Positions 12,625 through 23,476 are shown, counted from the first letter of the stretch. The stretch is 37,500 nt of DNA from Stramonita haemastoma (GCA_030674155.1 CM060318.1:2422089-2459588); one strand, 5' to 3'. The notes: a model not told the origin generated them from the sequence alone. A program made the numbers and translations.

Positions 12625-12654
<30 letters not shown>
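12497..12654. repeat. GC/CA compound microsatellite
   Basis: A short GCGCGCGCACGCGCGC run passes into interrupted CACA and CAGACA repeats and then long CA runs. Frames through this tract translate to His/Thr or Cys/Val polymers and are not genes. The alternating purine-pyrimidine GC part could adopt Z-DNA (inference). Confidence 0.95.
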
Positions 12655-12657
<3 letters not shown>

Positions 12658-12894
12658 CATTCACACCTATGCACACGCATTTTATGATATATACCAAATT
12701 GCTATACCAAGTTAATTGTATCAGAAGAGAAACATCACTTAAATATATTTATTCTCTTAGGTATTGAACATGGAAACAAAAACAAAACTTTTAAAAACAT
12801 GTGCGAGGATCTTTATAAACCAAGTTGTTATGCTATGTTGTATGATGAAACAAATATCAATGACAGTAAAACTCTGTTTATTAAAATATTCAAC
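12655..12894. other. Unassigned AT-rich stretch
   Basis: No gene or repeat family is recognised between the CA microsatellite and the gag remnant. Confidence 0.4.
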
Positions 12895-13885
12895 TTAGCT
12901 AAATGATAAAAGGTAGCAAGTCTTTCCTATGAAGAGGGTCCTACTGTCTGTAGTATTGGTGGTGATCTGTTGTCGGGCTTCAGAAGTTGTCACTGGTTGC
13001 GCTGCTGGTGACTTTTTGAAGTTCAAAGGTCGTTCCCCTTTTCCCGCTGGTTTTGAGGTGGTCGCCGGTGTCTGCGGAGTCTGGGTCAGGGCTGTTGGTC
13101 TGGACCTGCACTCCTTTGCAAAGTGTCCTGATTTTCCGCGCTTATGACAGGGGCCCTTGGTGTGCTTTGGGGCGTCCCTGTTATGGTGATCCCCCTTCAG
13201 CTGTCCTGCCACCAGTACAGCCAACTTCTGGCAATTGATCTCCACACTTGGTTGTACCTGTGTGGGTGACTCGCAGTGTCTCAGGGAGTTGATGCTGGGA
13301 GTTGACCCTCTAACTGCCGCACCGACTTGGTCACGGCAGTCAAGTCATGAGAGGCGCAGCCCCGGAGGGCCAAGCTCATTTCTTAGATCCGAGGTCAGCA
13401 GTGGGTGCTGATGCCTCAGATTGTCCATGAAGACAGAAATACTTTTTTGGCACACTCGCCCGAGGAATAGTGTTCATCTTCATTTAGTTTGTTGAACTGG
13501 GACCAGATGCTGGCAAGGAAGGATGATGGTGTGTCCTTTTCTGACATCCGCTGTCCCAGGAATTTTGTCAGCGACTCCATAGGTGTCTCCACACTGCCAT
13601 AGATACTCGACATGTGGAGACGATCTCTGTCACTGACCTGCAGTGTTTGACGTGCTCCCACGCCAAATCCTGCAGACTGCCTCGTACTCTGGCCAGGGCA
13701 CCGGCTGGGGAGGTGACTTCCCTGGTCAGGACGTTCACACGTTTTGTCCACTCTGGGAAGTCGACTTCCTGACCTCTGTAGAAGATGCCAAGTAGTGGGT
13801 GTGTCAGGCTCCTTACCCCACCCATCCCCACTCTAATTATCCTCATGACAACAACAAATGCAGAACACAGAGAGAAAAGGTCCAA
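12895..13885 (-). pseudogene. Decayed LTR-retrotransposon gag-like (or gag-derived) gene
   Basis: Read on the minus strand from about 13,885 down to 12,895, three adjoining frame segments look like one gag. The N-terminal segment (about 13,870-13,590) contains FPEWTKRVNVL and LQDLAWEHV. The middle segment (about 13,610-13,380) contains ETPMESLTKFLGQRMSEKD and FLASIWSQFNKL, typical of capsid helices. The C-terminal segment (13,245-12,895) carries a zinc-knuckle-like CHKRGKSGHFAKEC. At least one frameshift near 13,600 and further disruptions between 13,410 and 13,260 break the frame. The second zinc ligand of the expected CX2CX4HX4C knuckle is Arg (CGC at about 13,136). No protease, reverse transcriptase or LTRs were found nearby. 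A Ty3/gypsy-type gag is most likely; a domesticated gag-like gene such as the PNMA type is the alternative, but the breaks argue against present function. Confidence 0.6.
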
Positions 13886-13889
13886 CCTT

Positions 13890-14270
13890 GACTATTCACA
13901 TTTCAAGATCAAATCAAACTGACATATCTACTTTCAAACACACACTCTAAATTTGTGTCTTATATCTTATCCTAACTCCCCTCCCCGCTTCTCCAGCAGT
14001 TATGTAACAAAGTGTGAGCACTGTCTTTCCCCTCCCTTCCCTCGCAGTCTCGACACAGGGCATCAAGCTGCAATTCCAGGGCTGCTGAGCTTCTCAGGCA
14101 GGGTTTTTTTTTTTATGTGTGGTAAGGTGTGTAAAGTATTCAATTATGTGTATTCATATATGTAAAGACCCATGTTTCTTCCATATATTTCTTGTAATGT
14201 GTAGTAAAGTACATAATATAACATTATTATGTATTATTATATTGTACAATAGTAACATATGATTTTTGGT
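13890..14270. other. Unassigned non-coding stretch
   Basis: The sequence becomes AT-rich toward its right end and includes a T run at 14,105-14,114. I see no convincing gene. A 70-codon open frame at 13,953-14,165 lacks family resemblance and is probably chance. Confidence 0.4.
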
Positions 14271-14279
14271 GTGGGCTAC

Positions 14280-14652
14280 TGTTGTTTTGTTCCTGGGCTA
14301 GACCTCCCAAGTTCACCACTGGTGAGTATGTTTGTGTGTGCCGCTGTAGCTGCCCCTCAGAATTGGTAGCGCCTCTACGTTAGGGATTGATGCTGGGTGT
14401 GGTCATGTTTCCCAACCTTCCCAACACTGACATCAACTTTGGGATCTTCAACATGTATATTTGATCTTCTTATGTGATTATATTCGCAAATGTATATAAG
14501 GCACTGGCAGGTCTACAATTGAAGTTGACCTGGGAGATCGTAAAAATCCCCACCCTGTATTCACTCTACATTGTCGAGATTCGAACCACGACTTCATGGA
14601 CCCATGAGATTGTAGTGGGTAGGTCTTAACCAGACAGCTTTAGCGTCCCTTC
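14280..14652 (-). mobile_element. tRNA-derived SINE
   Basis: On the minus strand the element starts near 14,652 with a tRNA-like head: GCTGTCTGGTTAAGAC resembles a pol III A box and GGTTCGAATCTCGAC a B box, about 50 bp apart. The body of about 300 bp runs down to about 14,280. The head cannot be a working tRNA because the stems do not close into a clean cloverleaf by eye. The downstream boundary is approximate. Confidence 0.6.
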
Positions 14653-14769
14653 AGTAATCAATTAGTATATTTGTCTTGAGATCCTTGTTTCTTCTAAATT
14701 TTAATGTGTGATTCAAGAGTGTGCAGTATTCAATTATGTGCATATCTAATTCCGGTGTGTGTGTGGTGT

Positions 14770-14804
<35 letters not shown>

Positions 14805-14818
14805 GAGGGGGGGGGGGG
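14770..14818. repeat. Poly-G tract
   Basis: A run of about 32 G, then CAGGA and another G run. It follows a GTGTGTGTGGTGTG stretch. It has strong G-quadruplex potential on the plus strand, and its assembled length is likely to be unreliable. Confidence 0.95.
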
Positions 14819-15030
14819 ATTTCAATGTACATACCATCTGTATTGTATTAAACTATGTTAGTATCTGAAAACTGTGTTCCACTTTTGTTTCTTCTTTTTG
14901 CTGGTTCTTCATTTCTATTTTACTTCATCTTATTTTTTTGGTTAATGTGTGTACATGTAGGGTAAATCCGTGAATGTGCCGTTTTCTTTGTTATTCCGTG
15001 TTGTGTGTTTTGTGTATGCGTGTAATTTTT

Positions 15031-15135
15031 GCGCGCGCGCGCGGCGCGCGCGCGCGCGCGTGTGCGTGCGTGCGTTGCGGTGCGTGCGTGCGTGCGTGCG
15101 TGCGTGTGTGTGTGTGTGGTGTGTGTGGTGTGTGC
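15031..15135. repeat. GC / TGCG / GT compound microsatellite
   Basis: A (GC)n block with one phase slip passes into TGCG repeats and then GT repeats. It is almost entirely alternating purine-pyrimidine, the sequence class most prone to Z-DNA. All open frames over it are low-complexity artefacts. Confidence 0.95.
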
Positions 15136-15284
15136 TTTGTACTGCACTGCACATTTTCTTGATGATATTGCTCTTATTTTACTTTTATTTTCTGGCCTTG
15201 TAATATGCTGTGTATTGTATGTGCATGCATTTTTTCTCTTTTTTTTGTGTTAGTCAAATTTTTCATGTTCATATGTAACCTATT

Positions 15285-15371
15285 TAAATTGATTTGATTG
15301 TACAGCGCGGTGAACCCATGTTTGGGGGAATTCGCGCTATATAAGCCTCCATTTTATAATTGTTGTTGTTG

Positions 15372-15424
<53 letters not shown>

Positions 15425-15465
15425 TATCATTAATATTATTATTATTATTATTATTATTATATTAA
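15285..15465 (+). mobile_element. 3' end of a retroelement with ATT tail
   Basis: The stretch TGTACAGCGCGGTGAACCC then GCGCTATATAAGCCTCC leads directly into (GTT)n and a (TTA)n tail of about 100 bp. A GCGCTATATAAA-like word before an ATT microsatellite is a common 3' end of non-LTR elements and SINEs in invertebrates. Related ends occur here at about 28,600-28,730 and 33,165-33,330, with a reverse fragment at about 16,018-16,040. The 5' extent is unknown. Confidence 0.5.
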
Positions 15466-15670
15466 AAATTGTGTGGATTAAAACGTAGAGTATTAAAAAA
15501 TGTGCAGATTTGCAAACTCAGGGGGTGGTGGGGGGGTTTTCTTGGGTTTCTTTTTATATAGGATAGGGTGTACTCGTATAAGTGATCTCATACATATCTG
15601 AATAAAACGCTGATGTACTTGATGTTTTTTTTCTTGTCACTGTAATAAAATTTGCCTTATCGTGAAATAT

Positions 15671-15672
<2 letters not shown>

Positions 15673-15750
<78 letters not shown>

Positions 15751-15755
15751 GTGTA
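15673..15755. repeat. GT microsatellite
   Basis: About 38 uninterrupted TG dinucleotides, then TTGTGT. The surrounding 15,480-16,010 is AT-rich and I see no gene in it. Confidence 0.95.
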
Positions 15756-16017
15756 AGACTGCAGGCTATAGAGTTGACTGTGGTATCACACCATAGTGGA
15801 TGAAATGTAAATTTCCCTTCCTACTATCACACTCTAATTCAAACCATACACAACAAATAAAAAAAAAAGTCTTTAAATAATTTATTTCCCATTCATGCGC
15901 CATTAATTTTACTCAAAACAAAAATGACAGAATCCACTCGCACACATCTACGATCTCAATCTGCTATTACCAAAAGTACCACATCAGTGAATTGGTGATC
16001 TCCAATCCAATCCAACC

Positions 16018-16110
16018 ATGTTATTATTTATTTATAGCGCCACCTCCCCCCCCCCTCCTCCTAACCACCACACAGGCCATATCGGGGCTGTCACCTCGTC
16101 ATTTTTAAAT
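16018..16110 (-). mobile_element. Fragments of dispersed retroelement ends
   Basis: TTATTTATTTATAGCGCC reads in reverse as a GCGCTATAAATAA-type element end. It is followed by CCATATCGGGGCTGTCACC, the reverse of the GGTGACAGCCCCGATATGG word found near 30,310, 31,065 and 31,150. These are small remnants with fuzzy borders. Confidence 0.45.
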
Positions 16111-16169
16111 CTCAGAACAAAACTATGCTAGAACCCTATACAGATTAAAACAGGGTATAAAACCAACAA

Positions 16170-16502
16170 GAGATAACCCACCTGCCTAGAAGCGAAAGTC
16201 GGGTTTGATCTCCATTAATTTTTGTGCCTGAAACTTCCCCCACCCCCTACACTACACCGAGAGTGGTGGTCTGGGTGCTAGTCTTCTGGATGAGACAATA
16301 AACGAATGTCCCCTGTGTAATACACATTTAGCGCATGTAAAAGAATCACGGAAACAAGACAGAAGTCCTTGGCGAAATTCTGTAGAAATATAAAACCACT
16401 GTGATAGGGGAAAAGTAGGCCTACACATGCAGACAGACAAAGAAAAAATAGTGGGTGGTGCTGCTCTTGTGACGGCAGCACTCTCTAGGGAGATTTTTCT
16501 CG
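16170..16502 (+). mobile_element. tRNA-derived SINE (second family)
   Basis: A B-box-like GGGTTTGATCTCC lies at about 16,202. It is followed by TCTTCTGGATGAGACAATAAA and a body containing GCGAAATTCTGTAGAAATAT and CACTGTGATAGG. A reverse relative with the same head (GCATCTGCCTAGAAAGTGG when read on the minus strand) lies at about 30,838-31,058. Boundaries are approximate. Confidence 0.55.
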
Positions 16503-17053
16503 TTTATGAGATCATAAAGTATTTGATTTGAATTGAACTGAATTGAATTTCATGCAGAGAAATATACGGTGACTTATGAGTGACATACAAGTACATGTCT
16601 TCCTTCAATTTCAAAAATGAAAATAAACTCAAATTATATAGAAAATCTAAATGATCTCCACAATTAGGCCTACACCATAAGTCCAAAGCCTAGCAAATGC
16701 TTTACCAAAAACTATATCCAGACAAGGCTAGCAATGTTTGTTTCCATAACACAAAGCCAGCATAATTATAATATTGTTATAATCATAACGTTTGGGTTCA
16801 CTCCCTCCATCATATTCATATCCAGTGATACATCAGGGAACACTACTTAGACTATAATTATTCTTAAACACCAAAGGGAAATAAAATAAAAAAAAATAAT
16901 AATGGATTGTAAAAAGAACAAAACGAGTGGTTCAGATATCAATGCCCGAAAATTTACTTTATATAACGAGTCGTAAAAAAACTGTGCAGGTAAGACACTT
17001 AATTCCTATTATGTTTGTTTCATTTATTTACCTTCTTTATTTTGTTTTTTGTT
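16503..17053. other. Unassigned AT-rich stretch
   Basis: AT-rich sequence with an A-rich tract at 16,880-16,905. I recognise no exon, RNA gene or repeat family. Confidence 0.4.
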
Positions 17054-17054
17054 T

Positions 17055-17252
17055 CGGGGATAATGGAATAAGCACACGTGTGCTATTCTTACATCCAGTC
17101 TCCTGTGTATGCAGTTTTATAAATTTTGTCACCCCTTCCCAGCGGGCACACAAGGGTCCACTCTATCGGAAAAAACGGAACCAATTTTAAGGTGGAGAAG
17201 TGGAACAAGTTTTAAGGTGTGAGCAAGACATGTTGCATGTGTTGGCACACTG
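17055..17252 (-). mobile_element. Partial SINE, family S1, reverse
   Basis: GGGGATAATGGAATAAGCAC, CCTGTGTATGCAGTTTT and AGCAAGACATG match, in reverse, the 3' two-thirds of the S1 family seen intact at 18,107-18,435. The copy is diverged and lacks the tRNA-like head. Confidence 0.6.
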
Positions 17253-17254
17253 AC

Positions 17255-17626
17255 GGGCTTGGCGTGATATAAATAGGCTGCCTTACCTAAAGCAATGGAT
17301 GCCCTGCTGGCAAGAGGCGGGGGCGGGGGTTGGGGGGGGGGGGGGGGGTGGCGGTTAAAGGTGTCCCATAACCTGTGTGGTCGTAGCATCACAGCTTCTC
17401 TAGGGGCCAGCATATTGAGGGCGGCGCCCATCTCCTCTCCCTGGCTGCTTTACTTTTCCTGACCCTAAAGAGGGCAGGTACCCATTTACAGCTGAGTGAA
17501 CTGGGGAACTATATTGAAGCCAAGGCACGCAAACAAGTCACCAATCCAATTGGCAACCACGCTCGATGCTACTTAACCTTGGCTGAGGGAAAGCGAGTGC
17601 TTTGACCACTGAGCTATCGCGTCCCC
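17255..17626 (-). mobile_element. tRNA-derived SINE (third family), reverse
   Basis: Read on the minus strand the element begins GGGGACGCGATAGCTCAGTG, a classic tRNA-like head with an A-box word, then GGTCAAAGCACTCGC. The body includes GTAAATGGGTACCTGCCC and GGGAGAGGAGATGGGCGCC. A long G/C-homopolymer stretch (about 17,318-17,350) lies near its 3' end. The frame over this region is not a gene. Confidence 0.6.
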
Positions 17627-17786
17627 GTCTGCTGGCAATGGACAACACAATAGTGAAAATTACTGTGGATGACACCACCACACGGTAATGTCACCCCACT
17701 GGTGCTGAGGCTACAGATTTTACCCAACTAATGCATAAAAAGAAAAAAATTATTTTGCAAAATCATGAGTGTACATTCAATGCAAT

Positions 17787-18106
17787 GGGGGACGGATAGC
17801 CTGGTGGTTAGAGTTATACGCACAGCGCTTGTGATCTACTGACCCGGGTTTAAATCTCGTTCAAGAGGATGGTTTTCCTCTGTAGTTGACACCAATGCCG
17901 CCTCCACTCCCCCAAAAACGTCCTTCGGATGAGACTACAAACCTAGGTCCCGGGTGCGAACGCATGCAGAACATCTTACGCACATGTTAAAACTTGTTCA
18001 GCTTTTCGGAAGAGTAGGCCAATGTGTGCCGGTGGGAAAATTGCATACACATGGGGACTGGATGTAAAAAAAGAAAAAGCGCATGAGTGCTTATTCCATT
18101 ATCCTC
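17787..18106 (+). mobile_element. SINE family S1, copy 1 of a head-to-tail pair
   Basis: The head GGGGGACGGATAGCCTGGTG with GGGTTTAAATCTCG forms tRNA-like A and B boxes. The body has CCTTCGGATGAGACTA, CGCATGCAGAACATCTTACG and GAGTAGGCCAATGTGTGCC and ends at TTATTCCATTATCCTCGGGG. It lacks about 25 bp (the ACAGATGACAAATTTTAC segment) present in the next copy. Confidence 0.75.
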
Positions 18107-18435
18107 GGGGACAGGATAGCCTACTGGTTTGAATATTGCGCCGGCAATCTGACCACCCGGGTTCGATTCCTGTTTGAGGGGTTTTTCCCCTGGAGTTAAC
18201 ATCAGTGCCGATTCCATTCTCCCCAAACGTCCTTCGGATGAGACTATAAACCGAGGCCCCGTGTGTGAACGCACGCAGAACATCTTGCGCACACGTTAAA
18301 TCCTGTTCCGCTTTTCGTAAGAGTAGGCCATTGTGTGCCTGTGGGAACAGATGACAAATTTTACAAAACTGCATACACATGGGGACTTGATGTAAAAGAA
18401 AAAAGCACACGAGTGCTTATTCCATTATCCTCGGG
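18107..18435 (+). mobile_element. SINE family S1, copy 2 of a head-to-tail pair
   Basis: It begins GGGGACAGGATAGCCTACTG exactly where copy 1 ends, so the two share one junction. It has a B box (GGGTTCGATTCC), CTTCGGATGAGACTATAAA, GTTAAATCCTGTTCCGC and the tail TTATTCCATTATCCTCGGG followed by an A-rich stretch. It is the best-preserved S1 copy and serves as a reference for the others. Confidence 0.8.
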
Positions 18436-19715
18436 AAAAAAAACCCAAAAAAATAAATAGAGTAAATAAATAAAGTCAATTACAATGATATCAAACCACA
18501 CAGGCGCTTTGGTTCTACTTATTCACAAAAAAAGATTCCCTTTATGTTAGGTCTCACACAGTAATGCACAGCTAGGGGTGTCACACGAAACAATGACTGG
18601 CAGTTACATACATACATAATACACGAATGTAGTGATAGACTAGACCTTTTTATTTCACCACATCACAACACAAAGGAAGAGGAATACACACAGAATCCTC
18701 TGATGTGGCATCAGTGCCAAACAGTGATAAGCTGATAATCCAAAAATGAAAAATTGTGTTCACGTAATGGTAGTGATGAGGAATGGATACACACAAAATC
18801 CTCTGATAATAACAATATGATGTCCATTCTACAAATTGAACAGACCTAGGGGCACGTTCAGCTTGATCGAGGTTTTTGTCAGGAAGTGATGAAGGAGTGG
18901 ACTCAAGTGAGATATGACGTCACAACTGCGCCAGGCTTTAGCATTGAGGAAAAAGTAGTGAGGAAAGACAAGTGCAGGTACCAACTTCTCAATCATTTTG
19001 AAAATGACTTATCAAAGATTCAAATAAAGAAAATTCCCAGGTTTTAGCATGGGAGTTCTTATTCTAATCGTATCTTCCAGAAATGATTTCTCTTTTATTT
19101 AATTTTAGTGCGTTTAGCCGGGCCTCAACTTTCCTCAACTTTGGATACATTATTACTGACAGTGTTTAGAATCTAATGAAACCAAAAGAACAAACTGTGG
19201 CAATGTTTCTTTCCTGCACAAAACCGTTCCAGTACTGGGCTATAAGAGACCTAGGCCTGGGGCTCTTTAGGGGAGGAAAGAGAGAGCACCCAGCAAGCTG
19301 AGGGAAGACAGGGGAGTTCACTCATCCGTGACTTGTTGGCCACCACCACAATCACACGTCACCCTGCAGGTGGTAGCCTTGGTCTTGTTTAATTGAATTG
19401 ATTTGTTGGCTGTTACTCACAAGCCATTAACTGAGCTACCTCATGCCAGACTGAGTAGGCCTACATAACAAAAGTTAGACGTTGCTTCTAGAATTGTAAC
19501 ATTTTTGGGGTGGCCCGAGGCGCTGAAGTGGGAGAACTTGCGGATGCGTAGGACCTCTGACTTTCTGGCTTCTGACTACAGTCCTGATATCAGAGAAATC
19601 TGGAAAGGACTATAATTCGACTAAAACAACAACAAACAATCAGTTAATAAAACAGTGCTCACGTTAATTCCTGCTCAACCCTACAGACACCAAGCTGTAG
19701 GCACACGAAAGGACT
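18436..19715. other. Unassigned non-coding stretch
   Basis: About 1.3 kb with no recognised gene. It contains a weak internal duplication: AGGAATACACACAGAATCC near 18,680 and AGGAATGGATACACACAAAA near 18,780. Neither strand gives a long open frame. Confidence 0.4.
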
Positions 19716-19717
19716 GG

Positions 19718-19820
19718 AAAGGACATGCCATTATTTGAAAAGGACATGCCATTATTTGAAAAGGACATGCCATTATTTGAAAGGACATGCCATTATTTGG
19801 AAAGGACATGCCATTATTTT
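19718..19820. repeat. Minisatellite of 20-22 bp
   Basis: Five tandem copies of AAAGGACATGCCATTATTTG with one- to two-base length differences. The short open frame across it translates the repeat and is not a gene. Confidence 0.9.
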
Positions 19821-20160
19821 CCTAGACACGTCCGGCCTGACGGCGTAAGCAAAGGAGAGAAGAAGAAGAAGAATTCCTGTTCACATGTTCTGTCTAAGAG
19901 GACCTCTTGTCTACTTTTTCTGTAGGCCCCTACTAGCTTATAGTAGAACCTTTTGAATGTAGTGCTTCTAGGCCAACCAGCAATCCCAAAGAGGATCTGG
20001 CCTGACTGACCCCTATCACCCCAGTGGCCAAGAAGCTCTATGGAGACTGTGAGGACCTGCAGTGTACAGCCTTCTTCGTCACAGAGACTGAACTATCCAT
20101 CTGACAAACCCTCGAAAAAAAGGGGGAAAAAAGGTCAGTATCTTATACTAAAAAAAACCA
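19821..20160. other. Unassigned stretch
   Basis: No exon or repeat family is recognised. It holds an AAGAAGAAGAAG run at 19,859-19,871. Confidence 0.4.
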
Positions 20161-20167
20161 CACAGCA

Positions 20168-20189
20168 CACAGACACAGACACAGACACA

Positions 20190-20234
<45 letters not shown>
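20168..20234. repeat. CAGA/CA microsatellite
   Basis: ACAGACACAGACACAGAC passes into uninterrupted CA repeats. Confidence 0.95.
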
Positions 20235-20235
<1 letters not shown>

Positions 20236-20394
20236 AAAACTGGAATGGTCTGCATACCCGCCATGACCAAGACCACCCTGGCCAACTGGCTAGATGGATC
20301 CCCCATTGATCTCTTGTCAGACAGTCTCTTACAAACTGTCACTCTTTTAATATTAGTATTCAGCCTGCCTGCTGAACTTGGCATCCAGGTGAAG

Positions 20395-20398
<4 letters not shown>

Positions 20399-20444
<46 letters not shown>

Positions 20445-20519
20445 GCACGCACGCACACGCACGCACGCCGCACGCACGCACGCACGCACGCACCACACAC
20501 ACACACACACACACACAAC

Positions 20520-20551
<32 letters not shown>

Positions 20552-20558
20552 AACAAAC

Positions 20559-20615
<57 letters not shown>

Positions 20616-20667
20616 CACACACACACACACACACACACACACCACACAAACAACACAACACACACAA

Positions 20668-20707
<40 letters not shown>

Positions 20708-20730
20708 CACACACACACACACACACACAC
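20399..20730. repeat. Long interrupted CA/CGCA microsatellite
   Basis: About 330 bp of CA repeats with ACGC blocks, CC interruptions and AACA interruptions. It is open in several frames on both strands only because it is periodic. It is a collapse-prone region for assembly. Confidence 0.95.
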
Positions 20731-20936
20731 AATCTTATTAATATTTCAACTGATAATATTATTATATTTTTATCATAAGGGGGTTTATTTTTACGTATAA
20801 ATGTGTATGATTTATGTTTTTATTTTCTTTTTTTAGTATTATTATTATTTTTTAATATTCTTTCCCCTCCCCCTCCCCTCCCGTCCGGTATCACTGTATG
20901 TGGAAGGACGTAAACTTGAAGACTACTACTACTACT

Positions 20937-21002
20937 GCACACACACAACACAACACAACACAACACAACACAACACACACACAACACAACACACACACAC
21001 AC

Positions 21003-21055
<53 letters not shown>
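20937..21055. repeat. CA / ACACA microsatellite
   Basis: ACAACACAACACAAC pentamers are followed by a pure CA run of about 50 bp. Confidence 0.95.
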
Positions 21056-21056
<1 letters not shown>

Positions 21057-21059
21057 ATA

Positions 21060-22500
21060 CTATATGGTGGATTTTTTCCGTCAGTGATAGATATTTCAAA
21101 CGTCAGTTTTTGGTGAGGAGTTTTGTGTGGTTGATTTTTTTGTGGTGGTGGTGGTGGTTTTTATTTCAAAGCCAAAAGGCTACAACCACATGGACATTTT
21201 GGGTACATGGTATGATTGATAAAAAGGATGCACGGCACAGTTATAGCCTAATTATAGGCTGTCTCCCCTTAATCGGAGATGTCCACAGTTGCAGGAGAAC
21301 CCAGTCAATCGGCCTTGGTCTATCAATATGTGCCCCAATCCAGACAGAATATAATAGGCCTAGGCCTAGATCTAGTAGTTCTAGGCTATCTTTGGTCAAA
21401 TCTATAGGCATACGCATGTGGGATTCAACTGCTTGTGTTGAGCAAAGGCCACTTGTGTCGAGCAAACGCAGCAGTGTGTTGTACACAGTTATATAATAGG
21501 CTACTGGTCCCCAGGCTAGCCCTAGGCCTAGTGACACTTGTAGCCTGGTGTGTTCCTTGTGTCTTGTCAACGTTAGTCTACGTCAGCTGTTGGGTGTTTA
21601 CACAGTTTGTCACCCATTGGACTGAACAGCCACCAGCGAGCCTGCACCAGACGTGGACAGTGCCCTTAATCTTCGTTCGCGAAGCCAAGCCATGATACAC
21701 AGGTCTACACACGTTTATTCAGCTGGGTCCCAAACACTGACACCTGTGATCTCCGTCCAATCTTGGTGTTACATTTGGCTCGGCGGCAAGTTCTTTGATC
21801 TACGCCAAGAATGAGGTAGACTGGCTGTAGGCCTTATAGGCTAACCTGTCAAGTGTTTCAACTACTTGCCTGAGCGCCTTGGGCTTGTTGTCAACGAAGC
21901 AAGGCAGTTAGGATAGGCCGCCCCGCAGAAAACCTGTAATGTACAGCGAGGTGGTGGTTCTTTTCGTTGTGCTTCTTTTCGTTGTGCGTTCCCCAGGTTA
22001 ACACTCTGGGGTGGGGGTCACCCAGAATGTGCACTCTTTGATTTACTCGTCCCACCTGGGAATCACTGAGATTGAAATTGCACGATGAATGAGAAGTTTT
22101 CGAGTAGGACTGTTTCCAAGTGCCTCGCCATACAGGCAGCCACACTCCGACTTCAGGGGATTGTTTCTCCTTATTAAGAGCTTGTCATGAATGAAGGGAA
22201 TCTCAACACAATGGTTTACAACATAACAAAATTTTAATGTAGGTCTTCACAATTAGCTGACATCAATAATACGAATTCCAGTGCAGCCACCTCAGATTGT
22301 GTTGTCTGCTACTGTCCGCAATGTCAAGGATGATCTGTCTGTAATGTCAAGGACGCGGTAGGCCATCTTTTCCGTTTCCGTGCCGCAAAATTTGTATTCC
22401 ACTTGCACAGCCCGTATTTGCATCGTTATTCCAAAATGCCCGGACCAATTTGTAAGGATGGATCGCCACCAACTGTCAGAGGGTGATTATTGCTGCATGC
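21060..22500. other. Unassigned single-copy-looking region
   Basis: About 1.4 kb, less AT-rich and less repetitive than its surroundings, with TAGGCCTAGGCCTAGATCTA-type words at 21,354-21,373. No protein family is recognised in any frame. It could hold a 5' non-coding or first exon of the downstream kinase; one weak candidate is the ATG at 21,692, which runs nine bases before AG|GTCTAC and would supply the phase needed by the exon at 26,564. This is speculation. Confidence 0.3.
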
Positions 22501-22528
22501 ACTCACCTTACGTACATATAACAAGCAC

Positions 22529-22870
22529 ACACGGGATAACCTAGTGGTCTGAACATCGCGCTCGCAATTTGACAACCGGGTACGATTCCTATTCGATGGA
22601 TTTTACCCCTGGAATTAACATCAGTGCTGACTCCACTCTCCCCAAAAGTCCTTCGGATGAGACTATTAATTGAGGCCCAGTGTGCAAACGCACGCAGAAC
22701 ATCTTTCGCACACGTTAAATCCTGTTCCGCATTTCCGATTTCTAAAGAGTAGGTCATTGTGTGCCGGTGGGTAACACTAACAGTACACTACAGATGACAT
22801 TTACTAAATGCATACACACGGGGACTAGACGTAAAAAAGCACATGAGTGCTTATTCCATTATCCTGGATA
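22529..22870 (+). mobile_element. SINE family S1
   Basis: The head ACGGGATAACCTAGTGG and GGGTACGATTCC (B box) are followed by the S1 body words CCTTCGGATGAGACTATTAA, CGCACGCAGAACATC and GTTAAATCCTGTTCCGC, and the tail TTATTCCATTATCCTGG. It is nearly full length. Confidence 0.75.
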
Positions 22871-22874
22871 TAAA

Positions 22875-23160
22875 AGAATGAATTATAAATAATCCCCCCC
22901 CCCCAAAAAAAAAAAAAAGGAATGGTGATGCAATGTCATTTACCATGTAAGATTCTGATCCCCACACACATTAGATGACCATGAGTGCGATCAGTGTACA
23001 ATAGATTTAGCCCCCCCCTCGCCCCCCCCCCCCCCCTATCTTTTCTTGGGGGGGAGAGGGCTATTTCCCTTATCAGGGCAAGGGCCAAAGGAAAAAAATG
23101 TGAAGGCTTACTCTCTTACCCTTGGAAAATAAAGGTTATTCATTCATTCTCTGTGTCTTA
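22875..23160. other. C-rich and unassigned stretch
   Basis: Contains C runs at 22,894-22,903 and 23,011-23,036, the latter facing a G run at 23,049-23,055, so a short G/C hairpin is possible. No gene is seen. Confidence 0.4.
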
Positions 23161-23161
23161 G

Positions 23162-23198
<37 letters not shown>

Positions 23199-23205
23199 CA
23201 CACAT

Positions 23206-23251
<46 letters not shown>

Positions 23252-23352
23252 GCACGCACGCACGCGCGCGCGCACACACACACACCACGCACACACAGTC
23301 ACACACACGCACACACACAAACACACGCACACACACAAACACACACAGATGA
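23162..23352. repeat. CA/CGCA compound microsatellite
   Basis: CA repeats with a CGCACGCACGCGCGCGCG core near 23,246-23,272. Low-complexity His/Thr frames here are not genes. Confidence 0.95.
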
Positions 23353-23417
23353 CACACACCACACATGTACACATGCATGCCAAAACACATAGATATATAT
23401 ACAAAAACACTGAAACA

Positions 23418-23418
23418 G

Positions 23419-23476
<58 letters not shown>
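23418..23476. repeat. CA microsatellite
   Basis: About 28 uninterrupted CA units. Confidence 0.95.

Noticed and set aside
14560..14652. A tRNA gene on the minus strand
   Set aside because: A- and B-box words are present but no clean cloverleaf could be folded, and the homology continues into a SINE body.
17129..17431. A 100-codon minus-strand frame with proline run
   Set aside because: It spans two reverse SINEs and a G/C homopolymer; the proline run is only the homopolymer.
17987..18410. Two overlapping frames of about 100 codons on the minus strand
   Set aside because: They lie wholly inside the S1 SINE pair and show no protein family features.
20245..20778. A 177-codon open frame and its minus-strand counterparts
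   Set aside because: They translate a CA/CGCA microsatellite into His/Thr or Cys/Val polymers; periodicity alone keeps them open.
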